NCBI GenBank assembly: GCA_051986465.1
Contig: JBPYFB010000305.1
Location: 1-21,241, forward strand
Direction: 5' to 3'
DNA: 21,241 nucleotides
DNA from: DATEJJ01 sp051986465
GTDB lineage: Bacteria; Actinomycetota; Actinomycetes; Mycobacteriales; Micromonosporaceae
The notes under the pieces are model-generated. The model was not told the DNA's origin. It saw nothing but the letters and a program-made list of their open reading frames with translations, and searched no databases. The translations under genes were made by a program, and so were the position numbers. Positions 1 to 7,415 of the stretch are shown in pieces (positions within the stretch are counted from its first letter, which is position 1; the number at the start of each line of letters is the position of its first letter).

Positions 1-309
1 CCGCACCGCCGGTTCGTCCCGCAGGGTGGCGAGCATCGGGCCCGCGGTTGCCGGGTCGGAAAGCGGCAGCCAGGCGACCACGCCCGCGACAAAGTCCACC
101 GTGCGGGCATGATGCAGCAGCCGGTCATTCTCCTGTGGTGTGTTCACCGACTGCACCAGCACGGTGCGGTCGACCCCGGCCGCGCGCAGCCAGGCGCCGA
201 GCTCACCGGACTGGAAGTCGCGCACCAGCGCGTGATGCTCGGGGTCGCGCCAGAACTCGCGCGCCACGTCCTGCCGCCAGAAGTGGTGGTGCGGGTCGAC
301 GGTGGTCAT
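1..309 (-). CDS. Amidohydrolase-family protein (partial), lactonase-like
   Basis: This is the N-terminal 103 codons of a leftward gene; its 3' end lies beyond the left edge. The protein opens with MTTVDPHHHFW, the HxH metal-binding strand typical of amidohydrolase_2 TIM-barrel enzymes such as 2-pyrone-4,6-dicarboxylate lactonase, L-fuconolactonase and related sugar or aromatic lactonases. The following RDPEHHALVRDF, DRTVLVQSVN and VAGVVAWLPL segments fit the first barrel strands of that family. The ATG overlaps the stop of the upstream crotonase gene by 4 bases (ATGA), so the two are probably translationally coupled. The family is well supported. Lactone hydrolysis is an inference from the family and the catabolic context, and the substrate is unknown. 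Confidence 0.75.
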   Translation of the reverse strand, partial: MTTVDPHHHFWRQDVAREFWRDPEHHALVRDFQSGELGAWLRAAGVDRTVLVQSVNTPQENDRLLHHARTVDFVAGVVAWLPLSDPATAGPMLATLRDEPAVR

Positions 310-1088
310 CGGCCCTGCCATTGCGGAGCGCGCTTGGCCAGGAAGGCGGCGACGCCTTCGCGGAAGTCGCGGCTGCCGTAGCAGTCCCGGTAGAGGTCGT
401 CGGCGTCGATACCGTCGGCGAGGCGCAGCAACCGGCGGTCGACCTCCTTGACGGCGCGCAGCGTCAACGGCGCCAGGCCGGCGAGGCTTGCCCGCAGCGC
501 GGCGAGCTCGGAGTCGAACCGATCCCGTTCCACCACCGCCGAGACCAGCCCGCAGTCGAGTGCGGCCGGTGCGTCCAGAGTGGACGCGGTGATGAGCAGA
601 TGGCGGGCGCGGGCGCGGCCGACCGTGGCGTACAGGCGCGCGATGATGCCGGGGGACAGGCAGTTGCCGAGGGTACGGGCGACCGGCGCGCCGAAGACCG
701 CGTCCGGGGTCGCCAGTACCAGGTCGCAACCGAGCACGATGGCCAGCCCGCCGCCCACGGCCGGACCCTCGACCGCGGCGATCACCGGCATCGGCAGTCC
801 GGCGAGCGTGTCCAGTACCACCGCGGTACGGCGCTCGTACGCGACGCCGGCCGCGGCGTCGAAGCCGGCGAACTCGCTGATGTCGGTACCGGCGGCGAAG
901 GACTCGCCACCCTCGCCCCGGATGGTGACCACCCGTACCCCGGGTTCCTCGCGCAGCCGGTCACACGCCGCGAGGAGCTGGTCGTACATGGCGAAGGTGA
1001 GAGCGTTGCGCCGAGCCGGGTTGGCCAGGGTCAGCGTCGCGTACGCATCCGCGACGCTCAGCTCGACCCGCCCGGTCCCGGCGCTCAC
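306..1088 (-). CDS. Enoyl-CoA hydratase/isomerase (crotonase) family protein
   Basis: A 260-residue protein of normal crotonase length. It carries the CoA/oxyanion-hole segments FAAGTDI (about 64-70) and GPAVGGGL (108-115), followed by CDLVLATPDAVFG. The two glutamates that catalyse hydration in classical enoyl-CoA hydratases are not present. The position after GGG is LA instead of xE (A116), and the usual PE of the second site reads PV (about V136). The fold therefore looks sound, but the chemistry may be isomerisation, decarboxylation, C-C cleavage or another crotonase reaction. The GTG start overlaps the CoA-transferase stop by 4 bases (GTGA), and its own stop overlaps the amidohydrolase start. 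A much longer open frame runs upstream antisense-like through the CoA-transferase and was discarded. It probably acts on the CoA ester made by the neighbouring transferase. Confidence 0.85.
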   Translation of the reverse strand: MSAGTGRVELSVADAYATLTLANPARRNALTFAMYDQLLAACDRLREEPGVRVVTIRGEGGESFAAGTDISEFAGFDAAAGVAYERRTAVVLDTLAGLPMPVIAAVEGPAVGGGLAIVLGCDLVLATPDAVFGAPVARTLGNCLSPGIIARLYATVGRARARHLLITASTLDAPAALDCGLVSAVVERDRFDSELAALRASLAGLAPLTLRAVKEVDRRLLRLADGIDADDLYRDCYGSRDFREGVAAFLAKRAPQWQGR

Positions 1089-2281
1089 GACCGCTCCGGC
1101 CTTACCTGGGAAGGCTGCGAAGGCCGCGCGTCGCCGGTCTCCGCGAGTACCTCGTCGGTGTGCTCGCCGAGCAGCGGTGGCGGCCGGCGGATCGTCACCG
1201 GCGTACGGTACAGCTTCATCGGCGAGCCGAGGACCGGCAACGTACCGGCTCTGGGATGCTCCATGTGTTGCACCATGCCACGCGCGGCCGCGTGCGGGTC
1301 CCCGTCCAGGATCTGTCCATAGTCGAGGATCGGGCCGCACGGTACGCCGGCCGCGAGCAGATGCTCCACCCACTCGTCGGTGTCCCGGCCGCGCAGGGTC
1401 ACCTCCAGCGTCTCGACCAGTTCCGCCCGGCGGTCCATCCGGTCGGCGTTGGTACGGAACCGGGGATCGTCGAGCAGTTCCGGGCGGTCGAGTCCGGTGC
1501 ACAGGCGCTGCCACAGCCGCTCGTTGTTCGCGCCGACCGTCAGGTACCCGTCCCGGGTCGCGAGCACCTGGTACGGGGCGGTCATCCGGTTCGCCGATCC
1601 CAGCCGGCGCGGTACCTGGCCGGTGGCCCAGTACTCGGTGGACTCCCACACACCCATCGCCAGTACCGCCTCGTACAGCGAGGTCTCCACGTACTGACCC
1701 TCGCCGGTCCGTACCCGGTGGATGTACGCGGCCAGGATCGCGGTGGCGCAGAACACGCCGGCGCCCAGGTCGCCCACTGGCAGGCCGCACTTGACCGGCG
1801 CGCCGCCCGGTTCGCCGGTGATGCTGATCGCGCCCGCCATGCCCTGCGCGATGAGGTCGTACCCGGGCCGCTGCGCGTACGGGCCGGTCTGCCCGAAGCC
1901 GGAGATGCTGGCGTAGACGAGCGAGGGGTTCTCCGCGGCCAGCGTGTCGTAGTCGATGCCCAGCCGGGCGGTGACGCCGGGCCGGAAGTTCTCCACCACC
2001 ACGTCGGCGGTCTGCACGAGCGTGAAGAAGGCGGCGCGGTCGTGCTCGTCGCGCAGGTCCAGCGCGACGCTGCGCTTGTTGCGGTTGAGTGCGTAGAAGG
2101 CGGGGCTGTCGCTGCCCGGCTCCGGGCGGCCCCAGGACTGGCGGGTCTGGTCGCCGACGCCCGGAAGCTCGATCTTCAGTACGTCGGCGCCGAGGTCGGC
2201 GAGCAGCATGGTGCAGAACGGACCTGCCATCACCTGCGTCAGGTCGAGCACCCGGATACCGGAGAGAGCCGTGTCCGTCAC
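1085..2281 (-). CDS. CaiB/BaiF family (class III) CoA-transferase
   Basis: A 398-residue protein close to the usual length of family III CoA-transferases, which move CoA from a donor acyl-CoA to a carboxylic acid in the cytosol. It starts with the family hallmark GIRVLDLTQVMAGPFCTMLLADLGADVLKIE, followed by DVVVENFRPG (93-102) and ISGFGQTGPY. The aspartate in PVGDLGAG (about D171) sits where the catalytic Asp of formyl-CoA transferase lies. I chose the GTG at 2281 because AAAGGAG lies 9 bases upstream; a frame open to 2428 crosses the repeat-bearing spacer and adds an unlikely N-terminus. It leads the set CoA-transferase, crotonase, amidohydrolase, coupled by 4-base overlaps, and is separated from the upstream transporter genes by about 130 bases. 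The acid it activates is unknown. Confidence 0.9.
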   Translation of the reverse strand: MTDTALSGIRVLDLTQVMAGPFCTMLLADLGADVLKIELPGVGDQTRQSWGRPEPGSDSPAFYALNRNKRSVALDLRDEHDRAAFFTLVQTADVVVENFRPGVTARLGIDYDTLAAENPSLVYASISGFGQTGPYAQRPGYDLIAQGMAGAISITGEPGGAPVKCGLPVGDLGAGVFCATAILAAYIHRVRTGEGQYVETSLYEAVLAMGVWESTEYWATGQVPRRLGSANRMTAPYQVLATRDGYLTVGANNERLWQRLCTGLDRPELLDDPRFRTNADRMDRRAELVETLEVTLRGRDTDEWVEHLLAAGVPCGPILDYGQILDGDPHAAARGMVQHMEHPRAGTLPVLGSPMKLYRTPVTIRRPPPLLGEHTDEVLAETGDARPSQPSQVRPERS

Positions 2282-2302
2282 CGTGATCCGCTCCTTTCCG
2301 CC

Positions 2303-2346
2303 TGGGAACCGCGTGGGTACCGCATGGGAACCGCGTGGGTACCCGT
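2303..2346. repeat. Tandem 11-bp direct repeats upstream of the CoA-transferase gene
   Basis: Four consecutive units of consensus TGGGWACCGCR: TGGGAACCGCG at 2303, TGGGTACCGCA at 2314, TGGGAACCGCG at 2325 and TGGGTACCCG at 2336. More degenerate units follow (TGGAAAACCCCG at 2346, TGGGCCCGGG at 2358). The higher-order unit is 22 bp. An 11-bp period puts every copy on the same face of the helix. The array lies between the solute-binding-protein stop and the CoA-transferase start, where a promoter or operator for the downstream genes would be expected. A cooperative protein-binding site is an inference; no known regulator motif was recognised. Confidence 0.7.
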
Positions 2347-2411
2347 GGAAAACCCCGTGGGCCCGGGCGGTCGTCCACAAGGGACAGCCGCCCGGGGTGT
2401 CGGTGGATGCG

Positions 2412-3767
2412 CTACTTCTGCAGCGCACTCTTGGCTTGTGCGAAGAACGAGTCGGCCGCGGCGTTGACCGTCAGCTTGTCGAAGGACAGTTGCTGGTACA
2501 CGCGGGTGAAGGCGTCGCTGAAGACGCTGGTGTAGCCCGGCGGGTACAGGATGTCCGGCGCCCCGGCGTCGACGATGTCCTGGTACACCTTCAGGTAGGT
2601 CGTGACGCCCTTCGGTGTCGCCGGATCGTTCTCCTGCGCCTGTAGCAGGCTGGTCTTGGTGACCGCGCCGTTGTCCGAGGCGAACGCCTTGGCGCCGTCC
2701 GGGTCGTTGGCGAAGAAGCTGATGAACGATGCCGCGGTCGCGACGTTGTTGCAGTTGCTCGCGATCGACAGGCCCGAGGTGATGAGTACGTTGCCGATGC
2801 CGCTCGGGCCGAACGGGTGGGTGGCCATCATCAGCGTGCCACCGCCGTGCGCGTCCACCAACGGCTGGCCGCTGGGCAGCCAGTTGCCTGGCGTGGAGGC
2901 GCTCATCGCCTTGCCCTGCATGATGAACGTCTGATCCTGCGGGACGGACGAGCCCTGCTCGGCCGCGGTTGCGGCGGGTACCGTCGCCCCGCCCTTGCGC
3001 AGCTTCTCCCACATGGTCCAGTAGTCGACCAGCGTCTGCTCCGGGAAGCCCAGCTGACCGTCCTTTGTGAACAGTTGCTGCCCGTGGTCCTGCACGTAGG
3101 AGATGAACATGTCCGCGTCGCCCGCGTCCAGGTTCGCCGCGTACACACCCTTCGGCAGCTTCGGCGCGGCCTGCATCAGCCAGTCCGACCACTGCTCCCA
3201 GGTGTACTTCGGCGGCAGGTCACTCACGCCGGCCAGTTGGACCAGGCGCTCGTTGTACATGATGCCGTCGTACGCCGCGCCGGTCGGCACCATGTACAGC
3301 TTGCCGTCCGCGCCGCGCCCGGTGTCGAGCACGTTCTTCGGTATGCCGGAGACGTCGATGGTGCCGGCCTTGACCATGCCGTCCAGCGGCAGCAGCGCGT
3401 TGCGCGAGGTGTACTCGCTCAACTGCCTGGCCTGCATCTGCGGTATGCACGGCATGTTCTTCGCCGCCGCCTCCACGTTGCGCTTCTGGAAGTACGTGGT
3501 GAAGTCGGTGGCCTCGCCCTGGATGTGTACGTCGGGGTGTGCCTTCTGGTAGAGGTCGATGACGGCCTGGGTCTTCTTGTTGCGGGCCGTCGCGCCCCAC
3601 CACGAGTACACGACGTTCCCGGCCACTTTGCCCTTGCCGTCGGGTGCGGACCCGCCGCCGGCCGATGAGTTGCCGCCGGCGGTACCGCCACAGCCGGCGA
3701 CGGCGATGACGCCGACCACCGCGGCCGTTGCCAGCGCCAGCCGGCCCGGGGTGTGTGAATGGTGCAT
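2412..3767 (-). CDS. ABC transporter extracellular solute-binding lipoprotein (CUT1/sugar type)
   Basis: A 451-residue family 1 solute-binding protein that would capture substrate outside the membrane for the two adjacent permeases. The N-terminus is a lipoprotein signal: a short positively charged/His-rich start, a hydrophobic run LALATAAVVGVIAVAG, then a lipobox VAGC with the lipidated Cys at about residue 26. A Gly/Ser-rich linker follows, then VVYSWWG, the typical first strand of MalE-like proteins, and the late motif GNWLPSG. Two ATGs lie 6 bases apart. The inner one at 3767 is preferred because AGGGG (3776-3780) is 8 bases from it but only 2 from the outer. The gene comes last after both permeases, the reverse of the common order. 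The ligand cannot be read from sequence; sugar, lactone or hydroxy-acid are possible. Confidence 0.9.
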   Translation of the reverse strand: MHHSHTPGRLALATAAVVGVIAVAGCGGTAGGNSSAGGGSAPDGKGKVAGNVVYSWWGATARNKKTQAVIDLYQKAHPDVHIQGEATDFTTYFQKRNVEAAAKNMPCIPQMQARQLSEYTSRNALLPLDGMVKAGTIDVSGIPKNVLDTGRGADGKLYMVPTGAAYDGIMYNERLVQLAGVSDLPPKYTWEQWSDWLMQAAPKLPKGVYAANLDAGDADMFISYVQDHGQQLFTKDGQLGFPEQTLVDYWTMWEKLRKGGATVPAATAAEQGSSVPQDQTFIMQGKAMSASTPGNWLPSGQPLVDAHGGGTLMMATHPFGPSGIGNVLITSGLSIASNCNNVATAASFISFFANDPDGAKAFASDNGAVTKTSLLQAQENDPATPKGVTTYLKVYQDIVDAGAPDILYPPGYTSVFSDAFTRVYQQLSFDKLTVNAAADSFFAQAKSALQK

Positions 3768-3775
3768 TGGCATTT

Positions 3776-3780
3776 CCCCT
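3776..3780 (-). promoter_or_regulatory. Ribosome binding site deciding the solute-binding-protein start
   Basis: On the minus strand AAGGGG stands 8 bases before the ATG at 3767 and only 2 bases before the in-frame ATG at 3773. This favours the inner start. Confidence 0.55.
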
Positions 3781-3808
3781 TACCGTGGCCTCGTTGCTTG
3801 ATTCGGGG

Positions 3809-4735
3809 TCACTTGATACCGGTGGTTGCGATGCCTTCCACGAGGAGTCGCTGCGCGGCCAGGAAGAACCCGACCAGGGGTACCAGCGACAGCGTGGCCA
3901 TGGCGAACAGCGAGCCGAACGCGGAGGTACCGCTCGCGTCGACGAACAGGTTGAGTCCTAAGGGGACGGTGTACAGGTCGGGCCGGCTGAGGTACAGCAG
4001 CGGGCCGAGGAAGTCGTTCCACGAGTTGATGAAGGTGAACATGGCGGTGGCGCCGATGGCCGGCAACGACAGCGGAACGATGATGCGCCGGAACACGCCC
4101 CACCAGCCGCAGCCGTCGATGCGCGCGGCGTCGTCGAGATCCTGGGGGAGCGAACGGATGAACTGGACGTTGAGGAAGACGAAGAACGCGTCGACGCCGA
4201 GGAACCGGGGCACCAGCAGTGGAAGGTAGGTGTTCACCCAGTGCAGCTTGCTGAACAGGATGTACTGCGGCACAAGGGTGACCTGGTAGGGCAGCAGGAT
4301 GGTGGCGAGCAGGATGCCGAACAGCACCCGCTTGAACGGGAACGACAGCCGGGCGAACGCGTAGGCGGCCAGCGTGCAGGCGAACAGGTTGCCGATGACC
4401 GACAGCGCGGAGACGAGCAGCGAGTTGAGGAAGAAGCGGGAGAAGTGCAGTGTCGAGGTCGGGTTCCAGCCCGCGACGTAGTTGCGTCCGGTGAACGGGC
4501 CGGACAGGTGCAGCGGGCCGAGCGCCTGCGCCTGCGGGCGCAGCGACGCCAGCACCATCCAGGCGATCGGGTACAGCACCATGACGAGGATCGCGATGGT
4601 CACCGCGTGCCGGGCCAGCGCCACGACGATCCGGCTGCGGCTGGGTCGCAGCAGCACGGCGAAGGCGGCCGGTGGGCCGGCGCGGCGCGATCCCGCCGCC
4701 AGTGCCGGCGTGTCCGCCGGTATCCGGGTCGCCAT
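3809..4735 (-). CDS. Carbohydrate ABC transporter permease (MalG-like)
   Basis: A 308-residue inner-membrane permease of the MalG type with about six hydrophobic segments, for example AILVMVLYPIAWMVLASL near residue 50 and VIGNLFACTLAAYAFARL near 115. The cytoplasmic EAA loop that docks on the ATPase is present as DDAARIDGCGWWGVFRRIIVPLSLP, with a DDAA variant at its start. The ATG overlaps the stop of the MalF-like gene by 4 bases (ATGA). A gap of 41 bases separates it from the downstream solute-binding-protein gene. No ATPase gene accompanies it, so a shared MsiK-type ATPase encoded elsewhere probably drives transport. A longer frame reaching to 5575 is a shadow of the upstream permease and was rejected as N-terminal extension. 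Confidence 0.92.
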   Translation of the reverse strand: MATRIPADTPALAAGSRRAGPPAAFAVLLRPSRSRIVVALARHAVTIAILVMVLYPIAWMVLASLRPQAQALGPLHLSGPFTGRNYVAGWNPTSTLHFSRFFLNSLLVSALSVIGNLFACTLAAYAFARLSFPFKRVLFGILLATILLPYQVTLVPQYILFSKLHWVNTYLPLLVPRFLGVDAFFVFLNVQFIRSLPQDLDDAARIDGCGWWGVFRRIIVPLSLPAIGATAMFTFINSWNDFLGPLLYLSRPDLYTVPLGLNLFVDASGTSAFGSLFAMATLSLVPLVGFFLAAQRLLVEGIATTGIK

Positions 4736-5652
4736 CACAGGGCCCGATCGTCGTAGTGCACCCAGAACCGGGCGGTGGCGAACAGTACGGCGGTGAACAG
4801 GGCCAGCACGACGAGCAGCAGCCACGCCATCGCGGCCGCGTAGCCCATCCGGAAGTCCACAAACCCGCGCTGGTACAGGTAAACCGTGTAGAGCAGGGTG
4901 GAGTCGGCCGGGCTGCCGTTGCCGCCGCTGACGACGTAGGCACTCGTGAACGACTGGAACGCGTGCACCGTGTTGAGCAGCAGGTTGAAGAAGATGAGCG
5001 GGGACAGGCTGGGCAGCGTGATGTGCCAGAACCGGTGCCATGGCCCTGCGCCGTCGACCGCGGCCGCCTCGTACAGGCTCGCCGGAATCTGCCGCAGGCC
5101 GGCCAGGAAGATGACCATCGTGCCGCCGAAGGCCCAGAGGTTGAGGGCGATCAGCGTGTACAGCGACGTCGCCGGGTTGCCGATGAACCCGCCGTGGTGC
5201 AGGCCGAGCGCACCGAGTACCCGGTCCACTATGCCGCCGGCGCCGAAGACCTGCCGCCACATGATCGCGATGGCCACGCTGCTGCCGAGCAGCGAAGGGA
5301 TGTAGAACAGTGCGCGGTACACGGAGAGGAAGCGGATGGCCCGGTTGAGGAACATCGCCACCGCGAGCGATACCACAATCACCATCGGCACCGAGAGGAC
5401 CACGTACCTGACGGTCACCAGCACCGCGGTGCGGAACCGCGGGTCCGCGAACAGGTTGCGGAAGTTGGCCAGCCCGCTCCACTTCGGCGCGGTGAGCAGG
5501 TCGTACCGGGTGAATGCCAGGTACAGGGAGGCGACCATCGGGCCGATCGTGATGAGTACCAGGCCGATCAGCCACGGCGTGAGGAACGCGTACCCGGCGA
5601 CCGCCTCGTTCGCACGGTACCGGCGGCGCCGGCGCAGCGCGGTGGCGGTCAT
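4735..5652 (-). CDS. Carbohydrate ABC transporter permease (MalF-like)
   Basis: A 305-residue inner-membrane permease. The N-terminus is Arg-rich (TALRRRRRYRANEAVAGYAFLTPWLIGL), standard for CUT1 MalF/UgpA-like subunits. Several transmembrane helices follow. The EAA loop EAAAVDGAGPWHRFWHITLPSLSP, which contacts the ATPase, is near residue 205. It would form the translocation pore with the MalG-like partner and receive substrate from the adjacent lipoprotein. The ATG at 5652 overlaps the stop of the upstream dehydrogenase gene by 4 bases (ATGA), so dehydrogenase and permeases form one coupled transcription unit. The frame remains open far upstream, but that part is a shadow of the dehydrogenase. 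Confidence 0.92.
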   Translation of the reverse strand: MTATALRRRRRYRANEAVAGYAFLTPWLIGLVLITIGPMVASLYLAFTRYDLLTAPKWSGLANFRNLFADPRFRTAVLVTVRYVVLSVPMVIVVSLAVAMFLNRAIRFLSVYRALFYIPSLLGSSVAIAIMWRQVFGAGGIVDRVLGALGLHHGGFIGNPATSLYTLIALNLWAFGGTMVIFLAGLRQIPASLYEAAAVDGAGPWHRFWHITLPSLSPLIFFNLLLNTVHAFQSFTSAYVVSGGNGSPADSTLLYTVYLYQRGFVDFRMGYAAAMAWLLLVVLALFTAVLFATARFWVHYDDRAL

Positions 5653-6524
5653 GCCCCGGCCTCCGCGGCGTGCGTCTCGACCCGCTCGGGCATGATCTGG
5701 GCCAGCAGTCCCGCGAGCGGCATGGACAGGTCCTGCGCGCGGGCCGTGGCGACCAGGTCCCACAGGTCCTTGCTCCACGGCCGGTACCGCAGCGACAGCC
5801 CGCTCGCGTCGTAGGCGCGGGCGGTCCGGTCGAAGAAGCCCCACTCCCGCGCGACCCAGCAGTCTCCGGTGCTGTGGGTGACCGCGGCGAGGAACCGGTC
5901 CGGCGCCACGTCGAACGCGTCGGCGAGCTCCATCGCCTCGTACGTCGCGGCCAGCGCCGCGAACATCATCAACTGGTTGCCGAGCTTCGCCGCGGACGCG
6001 GCGCCGGCGCCGCCGAGATGGACGACGGTCGAGCCGATGGCGTCGAAGTAGGGCGCCAACCGGTCCACCGCCTCGGCCGGCCCCCCGGCGAACACGGTGA
6101 GGTCCCCGGCGCGCGCCCGGGCGGCACCACCGGAGACCGGCGCGTCGGCGAGCGCGACGCCGGCCCGCTCGGCCTGCTCGCCGAGGCGCCGCGCCGTCTC
6201 CGGCAGGACCGTGCTGTGTACGGCGATCGCCGCGTCCGGGCCCATCTTGGCCAGCAGGCCGGCACCGATCAGCACGTCCCGCACCGCGTCGTCGTCGGTG
6301 ACGGCCAGCGCGAGTACCGGCAGCTCGGCCAGTTCGGCGAGTTCGGCGGCGGCCCGGGCGCCGTGCGCGGCGCACTCCGCGACGAGCTCCGCCCGCAGGT
6401 CGAAGGCGGTCACCTCCCAACCCGCGTCCAGCAGGGCCAGCGCCATCGGCGCACCCAGGTTGCCGAGTCCGACCACGCCGACGGCCGGTCGGGGGGGAGG
6501 TACGGAAGGCTCACTCTCGGGCAC
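5649..6524 (-). CDS. NAD(P)-dependent beta-hydroxyacid dehydrogenase (3-hydroxyisobutyrate dehydrogenase family)
   Basis: A 291-residue protein of normal family length. A Rossmann dinucleotide site VGVVGLGNLGAPMA (GxGxxG at 19-24) opens it. The substrate-binding signature DAPVSGGAARARAGDLTVFAGG starts at about 127, and the catalytic lysine segment AKLGNQLM follows (K180). The family oxidises or reduces beta-hydroxyacids such as 3-hydroxyisobutyrate, tartronate semialdehyde or threonate. The residue ending the second strand is Asp (FDLR), which hints at NAD(H), but weakly. Translation is assumed from GTG at 6524 behind AGGAGGAGGG. It is the first gene of the leftward operon and lies divergently to the GntR regulator, with a GntR-type operator in the shared spacer. 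The actual substrate is unknown. Confidence 0.88.
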   Translation of the reverse strand: MPESEPSVPPPRPAVGVVGLGNLGAPMALALLDAGWEVTAFDLRAELVAECAAHGARAAAELAELAELPVLALAVTDDDAVRDVLIGAGLLAKMGPDAAIAVHSTVLPETARRLGEQAERAGVALADAPVSGGAARARAGDLTVFAGGPAEAVDRLAPYFDAIGSTVVHLGGAGAASAAKLGNQLMMFAALAATYEAMELADAFDVAPDRFLAAVTHSTGDCWVAREWGFFDRTARAYDASGLSLRYRPWSKDLWDLVATARAQDLSMPLAGLLAQIMPERVETHAAEAGA

Positions 6525-6560
6525 GTTCGCTGCCCTCCTCCTGGCCGAAGCGACAGTGAA

Positions 6561-6580
6561 CTATTGTCTACAACAGACAA
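6561..6580. promoter_or_regulatory. GntR/FCD-type operator in the divergent promoter region
   Basis: CTATTGT (6561-6567), CT, ACAACAG (6570-6576) is an inverted repeat with one mismatch. A second perfect inverted repeat TTGTCT-N5-AGACAA (6564-6580) overlaps it. The core TTGTnnACAA resembles known operators of FCD-type GntR regulators. Almost the same site (CTATTGT-AG-ACAATAG) occurs at 9332-9347. It sits between the dehydrogenase start (6524) and the gntR start (6665), where it could control both directions. A possible rightward promoter is CAGACA (6574-6579), 17 bases, TAGAGT (6597-6602), overlapping the operator; this is tentative. Confidence 0.75.
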
Positions 6581-6664
6581 GCTGGTCTGGCAACAGTAGA
6601 GTCTGTTTCGTGCACGGCACGTGATCCTCCCGTGCCCAATCCCTATGGAGTCTCTGGAGTCGAC

Positions 6665-7411
6665 ATGACCGAGAGCGCCGACCTGGCCCCGCTTCGTCAG
6701 GCCACGCGGGACGCCGCACCGCGGCAGGCACCGCCCCTGTCGACCGGGCGGCTGGCGAACACGCCCAGCCTGGTCGAACGGGCGGCCGACGAGATGCGCC
6801 GGATGATCCTCTCCGGCGAGCTGCCCCCCGGCGAGCGGCTGCGCGAGGAGCGGATGACCGAGATCCTGGGCATCAGCCGGCCGCCGCTGCGCGAGGCCAT
6901 CCAGATCCTGCACAAGGAGGGCCTCGTCGTCCGCGAGCCGCGGCGCGGTGCGGCCGTCGTCTCGCTCTCCGAAGATGACGTACGCCAGATCCTGCTGCTG
7001 CGCTCGAGCCTGGAGCGGCTGGCGGTGGAGCAGGCGGTACCGGTGGACGACCCGGCCCAGCTCGACGGCTGCCGGGCCGCGATCGCCGAGATGCGGGGCA
7101 GCGCCACCGCCGGCAATCGCGCGCAGCTCGTCGAGTACGGGTACGCCTTCCACGCCGCGGTCGTCGCGCTGGCCGGCATGTCCCGGGTCAACGAGATCTA
7201 CGAGTCGCTGCACCGGCAGCTACTGATCTGTATGGCGATGAACCTGTACGCCAGGGAGCACTACTACGAGGACCTGGCCGAGCACGTCGAGCGGCACCAG
7301 CGACTGCTCGAACTGATCGAGTCCGGCGACCGGGACGCGGTACTGCACGCCCTGGCCGAACACGGCGAGCAGTCCTTCACGCAGCATCCGCGCGTCGACG
7401 GGCAGGACTGA
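6665..7411 (+). CDS. GntR-family transcriptional regulator, FCD (FadR/LldR-like) subfamily
   Basis: A 248-residue regulator. The winged-helix domain at about 36-100 includes MILSGELPPGERLREERMTEILGISRPPLREAIQILHKEGLV, a classic FCD-type GntR DNA-binding region. The C-terminal all-helical FCD effector domain carries the usual metal-binding histidines, FH (H163), EHVERHQ (H207/H211) and the last-helix H233. ATG at 6665 was chosen because GGAG lies 5 bases upstream; an in-frame GTG at 6632 lacks this. It is transcribed away from the dehydrogenase-transporter operon and 4 bases ahead of the FAD-oxidase gene. FCD regulators usually sense the pathway's carboxylic acid and release DNA. The matching operators at 6561 and 9332 suggest that it represses both arms of the cluster and itself. 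Confidence 0.92.
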   Translation: MTESADLAPLRQATRDAAPRQAPPLSTGRLANTPSLVERAADEMRRMILSGELPPGERLREERMTEILGISRPPLREAIQILHKEGLVVREPRRGAAVVSLSEDDVRQILLLRSSLERLAVEQAVPVDDPAQLDGCRAAIAEMRGSATAGNRAQLVEYGYAFHAAVVALAGMSRVNEIYESLHRQLLICMAMNLYAREHYYEDLAEHVERHQRLLELIESGDRDAVLHALAEHGEQSFTQHPRVDGQD

Positions 7412-7415
7412 CCCG

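Noticed and set aside
48..1322. Long plus-strand open frame (424 codons)
   Set aside because: It is antisense to the crotonase and CoA-transferase genes. Its product is low-complexity Arg/Ala/Pro-rich sequence with no family motif, a typical high-GC shadow.
1089..2378. Upstream part of a 690-codon minus-strand frame ending in the crotonase
   Set aside because: Only the last 261 codons carry crotonase features. The rest is an out-of-frame reading of the CoA-transferase gene, so it is not a fusion protein.
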